From an uncultured Oscillospiraceae bacterium (lineage in GTDB: Bacteria > Bacillota > Clostridia > Oscillospirales > Oscillospiraceae), in the NCBI GenBank assembly GCA_934659475.1, contig CAKUHX010000058.1, positions 1-9,351 of the forward strand: a stretch of 9,351 nt of DNA, read 5' to 3'. Of the stretch, positions 1-5,788 are shown in pieces. How positions within the stretch are numbered: position 1 is the stretch's first letter; every line of letters begins with the position of its first letter. The position numbers were made by a program, and so were the translations under genes. The notes beneath the pieces are model-generated. The model was not told where the DNA came from and did no database searches. It saw only the letters and a list, made by a program, of their open reading frames with translations.

Positions 1-359
1 GCGTGGACCCCTCCATGATGAGCCCCGCCTATGTCCTGCCTGTGGCGGAGGATCTCCGTACCTTTCTCAGCTACCTGCTGTTCTGCAAGGACGCCAATGT
101 GCTCAGCCAGATCAGCTGGATGAGTAAGCAGCAGTACCATGATCTGCTGCGAGAGGACGAGAGCGCCCGCTATCCCGGCTGGGAGGAACGCACAGCCCGG
201 AAAAAGGAAACATTGACAAGGATCGAAAAGGGATTTGCCTTGACAGCACGAGAACCCTTTGTTGAGGTCAAAGCCCTCCAGGCGGCCTTCGACCCGTCGT
301 CCATCCGCTGGTCGGATGAGTACTACGACGTTCTGGGCATGGAACGGGAAGAAGAATAG
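1..359 (+). CDS. C-terminal part of an unidentified protein, possibly SUKH/SMI1-like (5' end outside window)
   Basis: The reading frame is open to the left edge and ends at TAG 357-359, so only about the last 118 residues are visible. The first in-frame candidate start (GTG at 3) has no visible ribosome binding site and is probably internal. The visible part is soluble, without membrane segments or signal peptide. It has an early segment rich in Leu and Phe (EDLRTFLSYLL), a Trp-Met pair, a charged helical middle with many Arg, Glu and Lys, and an acidic tail after SDEYYDVLG. The pattern of an FxxFLxxLL-like helix followed by a short acidic end recalls the C-terminus of SUKH/SMI1-KNR4 family proteins, which often act as immunity proteins or intracellular scaffolds. 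This is a weak resemblance from memory, not a firm assignment. A strong terminator begins 6 nt after the stop, so this is the last gene of its transcript. Confidence 0.6.
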   Translation, partial: VDPSMMSPAYVLPVAEDLRTFLSYLLFCKDANVLSQISWMSKQQYHDLLREDESARYPGWEERTARKKETLTRIEKGFALTAREPFVEVKALQAAFDPSSIRWSDEYYDVLGMEREEE

Positions 360-365
360 TGTGGA

Positions 366-404
366 AAAATGCGGCCCATCCGCAAAGCGGATGGGCCGCA
401 TTTT
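366..404 (+). terminator. Perfect 18-bp intrinsic terminator hairpin (copy 1 of a repeated stem)
   Basis: Positions 366-383 pair perfectly with 387-404 around an AAA loop. The stem has a GC-rich core (GCGGCCCATCCGC) flanked by AAAAT on the left and ATTTT on the right, so it can work in both directions. It follows the stop of the preceding gene by 6 nt. The core stem is the same as that of the terminator at 8917-8957. Confidence 0.9.
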
Positions 405-411
405 GTCATAG

Positions 412-585
412 AGCATACACCTCAGGGAATACGGCCACCAGCCGCATTTTGAAGCGCTCTGGACGAACGCTGCGTGGGGCTTGTTTGCCCAGGGGCGGGT
501 GATCTGCCGCCTGGCCGACATCACCGACCCGGATCAGGTGCGCTCTGTCACCCTTCTGGGGCAGGAGTTCCCGGCGGGAAAGTAA
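412..585 (+). pseudogene. Start-less 3' remnant of an unidentified gene
   Basis: Between two terminators there is an open frame of 57 sense codons ending in TAA 583-585. A TAG at 409-411 closes it upstream, and it contains no ATG start. The translation looks like real protein: HFEALWTNAAWGLFAQG, then VICRLADITDPDQV, then SVTLLGQEFPAGK, with a hydrophobic/charged alternation typical of a folded C-terminal domain. A strong terminator starts exactly at the last base of the stop codon, as expected at the 3' end of a genuine gene. I infer that the 5' part was deleted and that the junction lies near the upstream terminator. I do not recognise the family. A GTG at 520 could in principle start a peptide of 21 residues, but no ribosome binding site precedes it. 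Confidence 0.6.
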
Positions 586-626
586 GCAAGCGGCCCCGTC
601 TCAGCCTTGAGACGGGGCCGCTTGCT
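585..626 (+). terminator. Perfect 19-bp intrinsic terminator, possibly bidirectional
   Basis: Positions 585-603 pair perfectly with 608-626 around a GCCT loop. The stem core is CGGCCCCGTCTCA. On the plus strand it is followed by GTATTTTGT, a usable U-rich tail. It closes the gene remnant ending at 585. On the minus strand it lies 28 nt beyond the rsgA stop, where the tail is weaker (CTTACTTT), so it may also end the rsgA transcript. Confidence 0.85.
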
Positions 627-653
627 GTATTTTGTCCTCTTGAGGGCCTGCTT

Positions 654-1625
654 TCATGAATGCCTTTTCCTGCACGCTCTGGCCCGTTCGCGTTTGGCCG
701 CCTGATAGCGGCTGTTATCGGCCGCGGACCGGTCCTCCAGCTTCAGTTTCCGAAAGGATCGCCATCTGGCGGCGTCCAGCGTGCCGTCCGCCAGCGCCTG
801 CTGAATAGCGCAGCCGGGCTCTGAGGTGTGGGTGCAGTTTGAAAAGCGGCATGTGCGGGCCAGCCCCTCTGCATCCCGAAAGGCCGCATCGATGCCGCCG
901 CCGCTGTCCCACATGCCCAGTTCCCGCATGCCGGGGGTGTCGATCAGAAACGCGCCGTTGGAAAGGGTGATCAGCTCCCGGTGGGTGGTGGTATGCCGCC
1001 CCTTGTCCGCGGCGCCGACCGTTCCAGTAGCAAGGCTGTGGGTCCCGGTCAGCTGGTTAATCAGCGTGGATCTCCCGACGCCGGAGGAGCCGAGAAAGGC
1101 CACCGTCCGGCCGGGGAGGATGTACCGCGTCACCGCACCGAGATCGCCGTTCAGCGACGACACCGCCAGAATGTCCACGCCGGGGGCTGCGCCCCGCACC
1201 TCCGACACTCTGCTGTCCACATCCCGGCAGAGATCCGCCTTGGTAAGGACCACCACAGGTGCGGCGCCGCTGTCATAGGCGATGGAGAGGTAGCGCTCCA
1301 GACGGCGGAGATCATAGTTCTGGTTGAGGGACATGCAGATAAAGACGGTGTCGATGTTCGCGGCGACCACCTGCTCCTGCTTTGCGCTGCCGGCGGCCCG
1401 CCGGATAAAGCAGCTTTTTCGAGGGAAAAGGCTGCGTATGACCGCGGGGGCGTCATCCTCCGGCCACTGGGCGAGGACATAGTCGCCCACGGCGGGATAG
1501 TCGGAAACGGTGACCGCCTCATACCGGTATTTCCCGGAGACGGCTGCCGCCTTCATATCGGCCCCGCTGCTGATCCTATAGCTCCCTTTTTCCTGGGAGA
1601 TCACTCGTGCGCGCCGTTCATCCAT
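654..1625 (-). CDS. rsgA: Ribosome small-subunit GTPase RsgA (YjeQ/YloQ family), variant P-loop
   Basis: RsgA is a circularly permuted GTPase that binds the 30S subunit late in its maturation and leaves after GTP hydrolysis. Residue numbers here count from the ATG at 1646 (330 aa). An N-terminal OB-like region (about 12-80) is followed by the permuted G-domain order: G4 TKAD 135-138, G5 AVSS 161-164, G1 GSSGVGRS 186-193, the GRHTTTHREL switch from 216, and G3 DTPGM 236-240. The C-terminal zinc knuckle is complete: Cys266, Cys271, His273, Cys279. The tail is Arg/Lys-rich, fitting rRNA binding. The P-loop lysine is replaced by Arg192 (AGA codon), which is unusual. I prefer the ATG at 1625 (323 aa) because GGAG lies 8 nt upstream of it. 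The ATG at 1646 overlaps the stop of the upstream gene and lacks a clear site. It is the second gene of an operon with the hydrolase, about 14 nt downstream of it. Family assignment is secure; full activity is less certain. Confidence 0.93.
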   Translation of the reverse strand: MDERRARVISQEKGSYRISSGADMKAAAVSGKYRYEAVTVSDYPAVGDYVLAQWPEDDAPAVIRSLFPRKSCFIRRAAGSAKQEQVVAANIDTVFICMSLNQNYDLRRLERYLSIAYDSGAAPVVVLTKADLCRDVDSRVSEVRGAAPGVDILAVSSLNGDLGAVTRYILPGRTVAFLGSSGVGRSTLINQLTGTHSLATGTVGAADKGRHTTTHRELITLSNGAFLIDTPGMRELGMWDSGGGIDAAFRDAEGLARTCRFSNCTHTSEPGCAIQQALADGTLDAARWRSFRKLKLEDRSAADNSRYQAAKRERARACRKRHS

Positions 1626-1639
1626 CCCCGTTTCTCCGT

Positions 1640-2545
1640 TCACCATAGATCATGGGACCTGTACAGCCGGGCGGGGAATTGATGGCGGCTGTTTTCCTGG
1701 ACGGTGAACTTTCCGTCGATGCCCGCCTGCTCTGCCGCGGCATATAGTTGTCTTGCCATGGGAAGGCAGTCCTCATCCTCGGAGCCGCAGAGGATCCGAA
1801 GGGAGATCTTCTTTTGCTGGAGCGCGTGGACCAGAGCCTCCGCGTAATCTTCCAGCACGGGGATCCACGGACTTTGCAGGATCAGCAGATCGCAGCGGGC
1901 CGGCGTAAAGGCTATCGCGCGCAGGAGCATGTCGCAGCCGGCGGAAAAACCGCCGCAGACGATCGCCTCATAGCCCGCGTTCTCCACCTGCGCCAGGGCA
2001 TCCGCCACCGGCAGGAAGGAGGTCATATCATAGCTCCACCGGTACGTTCCGTACCCGTCCGGCTCGGCGCTCTGTACGGTCTCGATCTGCCACTGGCCGT
2101 CTCCCGCAAATACCGGCGCCCAATCCTCCCGCGCCGTCTGCCCGTTCTGGGTGTTTCCGTGAACGGCCAGGAACAGATGACCGGCCGTTTTCTTTTTCCA
2201 GGAAAACAGCGCCTTCGATGCGGAGACCGCGTCCGCGTAGCGCGCGTCCGAAAGGGCCTTCAGAGAGCGGAATTCAGGATCGCGGTCCAGCGGCGCCAGG
2301 TCGTCGTCCTCCAGCACCTCCGGGCGGTACCACCAGCCGTTGTCTGCGATGGCTTTTCTCAGCCAGCCCAGGGCCGCCTCCGGCTGGTCACCTCCGCCAG
2401 CCAGACAGGCCAGGAAGTACAGGGTCTGCGGCCCGCAAGCCTGAGGAGCCTGTTCGTAGGCGTCCAGCAGAAAACGGTACGCCTCCCCGTACCCTCTCTC
2501 AGCGATGGATAGTGTTGTCTCCAACAGAGCATTTTCTTTTTTCAA
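1640..2545 (-). CDS. Alpha/beta hydrolase with TPR-like N-terminal region, TTG start
   Basis: A 301-residue soluble protein with two parts. Residues 1-100 are helical and TPR-like, including YFLACLAGGGDQPEAALGWL and a WWYRPEVLEDDDLAPLDRDPEF segment of the kind seen at the end of TPR units. Residues about 120-301 form an alpha/beta hydrolase core: strand AGHLFLAVHG before the oxyanion region, nucleophile elbow GFSAG with Ser201, acid candidates Asp257 or Asp259 in GSEDEDC, and His288 in NSRHQFP. The substrate is unknown; carboxylesterase or dienelactone-hydrolase-like activity is the most that can be said. The start must be TTG at 2543-2545, since an in-frame TGA lies just upstream and no ATG occurs nearby. 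AAGGAG sits 14 nt before it, a long spacing. The first gene of an operon with rsgA, it is preceded by a strong promoter and a PerR-box-like palindrome. Confidence 0.85.
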   Translation of the reverse strand: MKKENALLETTLSIAERGYGEAYRFLLDAYEQAPQACGPQTLYFLACLAGGGDQPEAALGWLRKAIADNGWWYRPEVLEDDDLAPLDRDPEFRSLKALSDARYADAVSASKALFSWKKKTAGHLFLAVHGNTQNGQTAREDWAPVFAGDGQWQIETVQSAEPDGYGTYRWSYDMTSFLPVADALAQVENAGYEAIVCGGFSAGCDMLLRAIAFTPARCDLLILQSPWIPVLEDYAEALVHALQQKKISLRILCGSEDEDCLPMARQLYAAAEQAGIDGKFTVQENSRHQFPARLYRSHDLW

Positions 2546-2587
2546 GTTTGATCACATTTCTCCTTGATTCAATATATAGTAAATGAT

Positions 2588-2602
2588 GTATAATGATTAT
2601 AC
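2588..2602. promoter_or_regulatory. PerR/Fur-box-like 7-1-7 palindrome over the -10 box
   Basis: GTATAATGATTATAC is a perfect inverted repeat of 7 bp arms around one central base. It matches the published Bacillus PerR box TTATAATNATTATAA at 12 of 14 specified positions, differing only in the outermost pair. It matches the Fur box TGATAATNATTATCA at 10 of 14. It completely covers the -10 hexamer of the hydrolase-rsgA promoter, where a bound repressor would block RNA polymerase. Because -10 boxes themselves read TATAAT, a chance self-complementary version is possible; no regulator gene is in the window. Confidence 0.5.
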
Positions 2603-2624
2603 TATAAAAAGCGGGCCCAGTCAA
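2596..2624 (-). promoter_or_regulatory. Sigma-A promoter of the hydrolase-rsgA operon
   Basis: On the minus strand, -35 TTGACT (2624-2619) is separated by exactly 17 bp from -10 TATAAT (2601-2596). Transcription should start near 2589, giving a leader of about 45 nt that includes the AAGGAG before the TTG start. The match to the vegetative consensus is 5/6 plus 6/6. Confidence 0.85.
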
Positions 2625-2646
2625 TGGTATCTTCTGAGGTGGGATA

Positions 2647-2685
2647 TAAAAAGTCCCGAAAAGCGTGGAACACTTTTCGGGACTT
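2647..2685 (-). terminator. Intrinsic terminator of guaA
   Basis: On the minus strand, AAGTCCCGAAAAG (2685-2673) pairs perfectly with its complement (2663-2651) around a 9-nt loop. It is followed by a CTTTTTATAT tail (2653-2644). It begins 16 nt after the guaA stop and separates guaA from the hydrolase promoter, so the two units are probably transcribed independently. Confidence 0.85.
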
Positions 2686-2701
2686 GGAGATCCGTATCAG
2701 C

Positions 2702-4243
2702 TCATTCCCACTCGATCGTTGCCGGGGGCTTGGAAGTAATATCGTAGCAGATGCGGTTGATGCCCTTGACCTCGTTGACGATGCGGGTAGAGATACGGTC
2801 CAGCACATCATAGGGGATGCGGGCCCAGTCAGCGGTCATGAAGTCGCTGGTGGTGACGGCGCGGAGGGCCAGAGTATAGTCGTAGGTGCGCTCGTCACCC
2901 ATGACGCCTACGGAACGGGTGTTGGTCAGCACGGCAAAATACTGGTTCAGGTTCTTGTCCTCGCCGGCCTTGGCGATCTCATCCCGGAAGATGAAGTCCG
3001 CCTGGCGTAGGGTATCGGCCTTGTCCTTGGTGATGTCGCCGATGATGCGGATGGCAAGGCCGGGGCCGGGGAAGGGCTGACGGGAGACCAGATACTCGGG
3101 CAGGCCCAGCTCACGGCCCAGCTGGCGCACCTCGTCCTTGAACAGCAGGCGCAGGGGCTCGATGATCTCCTTGAAGTCCACGTGCTCCGGCAGGCCGCCC
3201 ACGTTGTGGTGGCTCTTGATCACGGCGGCATCGCCGGCGCCGGACTCGATCACGTCGGGATAGATGGTGCCCTGGGCCAGGAAGTCCACCTTGCCCACCT
3301 TCTTGGCCTCTTCCTCAAAAACGCGGATGAACTCCTCACCGATGATCTTGCGCTTGCGCTCCGGCTCGGTCACACCGGCCAGCTTGGCCAGATAGCGGGT
3401 CTCGGCGTCCACCCGGATAAAGTTGATGTCCCACTTGGAGAAGGCGGCCTCCACCTCGTCCCCCTCGTTCAAGCGCATCAGGCCGTGATCCACGAACACG
3501 CAGGTCAGCTGCTTGCCCACAGCCTCGGCCAGCAGAGCGGCCACCACGGAGGAGTCCACGCCGCCGGACAGGGCCAGCAGCACCTTGCCGCTGCCTACCT
3601 TTTCCCGCACAGCGGCGATGGCGGTATTCTTATAGTCGCCCATGGTCCAGTCGCCTACGGCGCCGCACACCTCGTACAGGAAGTTGCGGATCATGCGGAT
3701 ACCGTTCTCCGTGTGGTTGACCTCCGGGTGGAACTGCACGCCGTAGAAGCCCCGGCTCTCATCGGCGATGGCCACATTGGGGCAGGCGTCGGAGCGGGCC
3801 GTCAGGGCAAAGCCCTCGGGCACTTTGGCCATATAGTCGCCGTGGCTCATCCAGGAGACGCCCTGTGCAGGAAGCCCGCGGAACAGCTTGCAGGAGTTGT
3901 CATAATATGTCTCCGTCTTGCCGTACTCCCGGGCGGAGTCGTCCTGGGCCTCGGTCACCCTTCCGCCCAGGCCGTGGGCCATGAGCTGGCAGCCGTAGCA
4001 GATGCCCAGGATGGGCACGCCCCAGGTGAAGATCTCGGGATCCACGTGGGGGGAGGTCTCCAGATACACGGAGTTGGGGCCGCCGGTGAAGATGATGCCG
4101 ATGGGCTCCATGGCTTTCAGCTGATCCAGGGGGGTGGTGTAGGGCTTTACCTCGCAGTACACGCCGCACTCACGCACCCGCCGGGCGATGAGCTGGTTGT
4201 ACTGGCCGCCAAAGTCCAGAACGATCACAGTTTGATGCGCCAT
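2702..4243 (-). CDS. guaA: GMP synthase (glutamine-hydrolysing)
   Basis: Converts XMP, ATP and glutamine to GMP, AMP and glutamate, the last step of guanine nucleotide synthesis in the cytosol. The 513-residue product has the normal family length. The N-terminal class I glutaminase domain (about 5-190) carries the nucleophile Cys82 in GICYG and the dyad His172/Glu174 in QFHPEV. The ATP-pyrophosphatase domain follows, with the PP-loop SGGVDSS at 226-232. The C-terminal dimerisation domain contains [13 protein letters not shown] (388-400) and ends in the typical KPPATIEWE. The ATG at 4243 is chosen because the family starts there ([14 protein letters not shown]) and GAGG lies 11 nt upstream. 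The frame stays open another 42 codons upstream, but that stretch is not GuaA-like. No purine riboswitch is recognisable close to the gene; a good promoter lies far upstream, at 4596-4624. All expected catalytic residues are present. Confidence 0.98.
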   Translation of the reverse strand: MAHQTVIVLDFGGQYNQLIARRVRECGVYCEVKPYTTPLDQLKAMEPIGIIFTGGPNSVYLETSPHVDPEIFTWGVPILGICYGCQLMAHGLGGRVTEAQDDSAREYGKTETYYDNSCKLFRGLPAQGVSWMSHGDYMAKVPEGFALTARSDACPNVAIADESRGFYGVQFHPEVNHTENGIRMIRNFLYEVCGAVGDWTMGDYKNTAIAAVREKVGSGKVLLALSGGVDSSVVAALLAEAVGKQLTCVFVDHGLMRLNEGDEVEAAFSKWDINFIRVDAETRYLAKLAGVTEPERKRKIIGEEFIRVFEEEAKKVGKVDFLAQGTIYPDVIESGAGDAAVIKSHHNVGGLPEHVDFKEIIEPLRLLFKDEVRQLGRELGLPEYLVSRQPFPGPGLAIRIIGDITKDKADTLRQADFIFRDEIAKAGEDKNLNQYFAVLTNTRSVGVMGDERTYDYTLALRAVTTSDFMTADWARIPYDVLDRISTRIVNEVKGINRICYDITSKPPATIEWE

Positions 4244-4308
4244 TAGTTCTTCCTCATTTCCCATAAAAATAGTATGAAACTCTTTGTGAATTTCGGTGGT
4301 TTTCGCTC

Positions 4309-4336
4309 TTGCAGATTTTCCCTGATCTGATATAAT
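4309..4336 (+). promoter_or_regulatory. Promoter of the 28-codon gene
   Basis: TTGCAG (4309-4314), a 16-bp spacer and a perfect TATAAT (4331-4336) lie 31 nt upstream of the small gene's ATG. The predicted start point near 4343 gives a leader of about 25 nt that contains the ribosome binding site and little else. Confidence 0.75.
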
Positions 4337-4367
4337 GAAACCAGATTCAAGGAAAGGAGGAATGTGC

Positions 4368-4454
4368 ATGGATATGGAGCTCCGCTGGAGCGAACTGGCT
4401 GACCTGGAAGACCTGCTCTACGAAGAGAAGCGTCTGATCCCCAGCGAACGGTGA
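4368..4454 (+). CDS. 28-residue acidic small protein, unknown function
   Basis: ATG 4368 to TGA 4452-4454 encodes a 28-aa peptide beginning [19 protein letters not shown] and ending [16 protein letters not shown] (4353-4360) lies 7 nt before the ATG, an optimal ribosome binding site. A consensus promoter stands just upstream and an intrinsic terminator begins 16 nt after the stop, so every part of a dedicated expression unit is present within about 190 bp. The peptide has ten acidic and four basic residues and no cysteine or membrane segment. Its Leu spacing (ELADLEDLL) suggests one amphipathic helix, as in small proteins that dock on a partner. It is divergent from guaA. I recognise no family. 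The alternative is that the unit is a small regulatory RNA and the frame incidental, but the ribosome binding site argues for translation. Confidence 0.7.
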   Translation: MDMELRWSELADLEDLLYEEKRLIPSER

Positions 4455-4470
4455 CGTTCTGAAGGCTTGA

Positions 4471-4494
4471 CCACACCTTGGGTGTGGATTTTTT
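4471..4494 (+). terminator. Intrinsic terminator of the small gene
   Basis: CCACACC (4471-4477) pairs with GGTGTGG (4481-4487) around a TTG loop and is followed by ATTTTTTATTT. It is a compact, textbook terminator on the plus strand. On the minus strand it has no U-tail, so it should not stop transcription coming from the promoter at 4596-4624. Confidence 0.88.
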
Positions 4495-4730
4495 ATTTCC
4501 GGATCCGCTGCTGCAAGTCCGTTTCGGACACAGGGGCGGGTCCGGATCTTTTCTGCCCCTTCGCACGATCAGGGGAACATCCGCCAGTTTTTTCTATTGT
4601 AGCAAGATCTGGGCGGGATTGCAAGTTTTCCCCCGCCATGATCTCACGGCAGCCGTCAGAAAAATTTGGGCACTTTGCGGGATATTCCCCGGCTGTCCGG
4701 AGAAACTGAAGGGACAGGAGGTGGCCGCCC
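4495..4730. other. Non-coding gap with inverted repeats before the DUF421 gene
   Basis: No convincing gene is seen here. It holds a small hairpin, GTCCG-TTT-CGGAC (4517-4529), inside a wider GATCCG/CGGATC pair (4502-4507 with 4544-4549). There is also a nested pair, GGCGG/CCGCC (4535-4539 with 4581-4585) enclosing CCCCT/AGGGG (4556-4560 with 4571-4575). The nested pair is followed on the plus strand by TTTTTT (4588-4593), so it may be a back-up terminator. Read on the minus strand, the same stems lie at the very start of the transcript expected from the promoter at 4596-4624. No clear plus-strand promoter for the DUF421 gene was found. Confidence 0.5.
4596..4624 (-). promoter_or_regulatory. 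Minus-strand promoter 350 bp upstream of guaA
   Basis: On the minus strand, TTGCAA (4624-4619), exactly 17 bp, then TACAAT (4601-4596). Both hexamers match consensus at 5 of 6 positions. The expected start near 4589 would produce an RNA running antisense across the whole 28-codon gene and on into guaA, whose ATG is at 4243. I see no minus-strand terminator in between. No equally good promoter was found closer to guaA. Confidence 0.6.
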
Positions 4731-5411
4731 ATGTTCACGGGATTTGCCCGCACAGTGATCCTATACGCCATCATCATCGCCGGCATCCGGCTGATGGGCA
4801 AGCGCCAGGTGGGGGAGCTGGAGCCATCGGAGCTTGTCCTGTCCCTGATCATCGCCGACCTGGCCTCGGTGCCCATGCAGGACTACGGCATCCCCCTGCT
4901 GTCCGGCGTGGTGCCTATTCTGACGCTGCTCTCCCTGACCATGGTGATCTCCGTGCTCACTATGAAAAGTCCGGGGCTGCGGGCGGTGCTGTGCGGCCGG
5001 CCGTCGGTGATCGTCGCCAACGGAAAGCTGGACCAGCGGGAGATGGCCCGCAACCGCCTGACGGCGGACGAGCTGATGGAGGAGCTGCGCGGACAGGGCT
5101 ACGGCGACCTGTCCGCCGTCCACTTCGCCATTTTAGAGACCAACGGGCGGCTGTCCGTCCTGCCCTACGCATCCCAAAAGCCCCCCACTGCCCAGAGCCT
5201 CGGTCTTGCGCCGCAGGAGCCCGGCCTGCCCCTGCCGGTGATCAGCGACGGACGGCTTCTGGAGGACAATCTGAAGCTGCGGGGGTATGACCGGAGCTGG
5301 CTGGACAAGCGGCTGGCCGAGCACGGACTGCGCCGGCAGTCCGAGGTGTTCCTGATGACAGTGGACCTGCTGGGCACGGTGGTGGTGGTAAAGAAGGAGG
5401 GGAGAAAATGA
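4731..5411 (+). CDS. DUF421 (YetF/YcaP-like) membrane protein
   Basis: A 226-residue inner-membrane protein of the DUF421 family, whose members are common in spore-formers and have no settled biochemical role. Hydrophobic segments lie at about 4-20, 34-48 and 56-77, followed by a soluble, cytoplasm-type domain to the C-terminus. The hallmark between the first two segments is present: LMGKRQVGELEPSELVLSLI and then the IADLASVPMQD motif. The soluble part contains the typical GRPSVIVANGKL strand (89-100), the helix with RNRLTADELMEELR, and the ending that precedes VVVVKKE. AGGAGG at 4716-4721 lies 9 nt before the ATG. Its stop overlaps the start of the DUF4363 gene by 4 nt (ATGA), so translation is probably coupled. 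DUF421 and DUF4363 genes are frequent neighbours in Clostridia, suggesting one membrane complex; that last step is inference. Confidence 0.92.
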   Translation: MFTGFARTVILYAIIIAGIRLMGKRQVGELEPSELVLSLIIADLASVPMQDYGIPLLSGVVPILTLLSLTMVISVLTMKSPGLRAVLCGRPSVIVANGKLDQREMARNRLTADELMEELRGQGYGDLSAVHFAILETNGRLSVLPYASQKPPTAQSLGLAPQEPGLPLPVISDGRLLEDNLKLRGYDRSWLDKRLAEHGLRRQSEVFLMTVDLLGTVVVVKKEGRK

Positions 5412-5788
5412 AGCGCCTGTACGCGGCCTGCGGCATCCTGCTGCTGCTTCTGGGCCTGTCCCTGACCAACGGGTGGTATGCCCGCCGTCTGACCGCCCGG
5501 ACGGCGGAGGAGCTGGAGCGCGCCCGGGCGCTGGCGGCGCAGGAGAACTGGGACGGGGCGGCGGAAGTCACGGAGGAGGCCTTCCGGCGCTGGCAGAACA
5601 ACTCCCTGTATCTGCATATCGTGATGCGCCACGAGGACGCCGACCAGATCCTGCGCGCCTTCCGGCAGGTGGAGCAGTTCCTGTCCGGCCGGGATCGGGT
5701 GCAGTACGCCGCGGCCAACGCGGATCTGATCGTGCAGCTGGGACTGCTCAGCGATAAAGAGGCCGCCACCTTGGACAACGTGCTATGA
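5408..5788 (+). CDS. DUF4363 family protein, membrane-anchored
   Basis: A 126-residue protein with a single N-terminal hydrophobic segment (about 4-20) after a short basic start, most likely an uncleaved anchor with the rest outside the membrane. The remainder is helical: an Arg/Glu-rich stretch (25-42), the W-D/N-x-A region around Trp48, a Trp62-containing helix, His70 and His75, and a closing LGLLSDKEAATLDNVL segment typical of DUF4363. AAGGAGG (5394-5400) lies 7 nt before the ATG, inside the end of the DUF421 gene. Function is unknown; the 4-nt overlap and the recurrent pairing with DUF421 suggest the two proteins work together. Its last 6 nt overlap the convergent DUF3298-like gene and no terminator follows. 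Confidence 0.85.
   Translation: MKRLYAACGILLLLLGLSLTNGWYARRLTARTAEELERARALAAQENWDGAAEVTEEAFRRWQNNSLYLHIVMRHEDADQILRAFRQVEQFLSGRDRVQYAAANADLIVQLGLLSDKEAATLDNVL

Noticed and set aside
3182..4246. Long open frame antisense to guaA (354 codons)
   Set aside because: It mirrors the GC-biased codons of guaA; composition is His/Gly/Ala-rich without domains, and guaA itself is certain.
4243..4369. 42-codon N-terminal extension of GuaA
   Set aside because: GuaA proteins begin at the ATG at 4243, which has its own ribosome binding site; the upstream codons overlap promoter elements and are not protein-like.
4244..4590. Purine (guanine), ZTP or T-box riboswitch upstream of guaA
   Set aside because: I looked for the conserved purine-aptamer loops, the pfl/ZTP core and the T-box AGGGTGGNACCGCG sequence and found none; only generic stems are visible.
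4478..5290. Overlapping plus-strand frame (270 codons) over the DUF421 gene
   Set aside because: It begins inside the small gene's terminator, has a Pro/Arg/Gly-rich shadow composition, and the DUF421 frame is clearly the real one.
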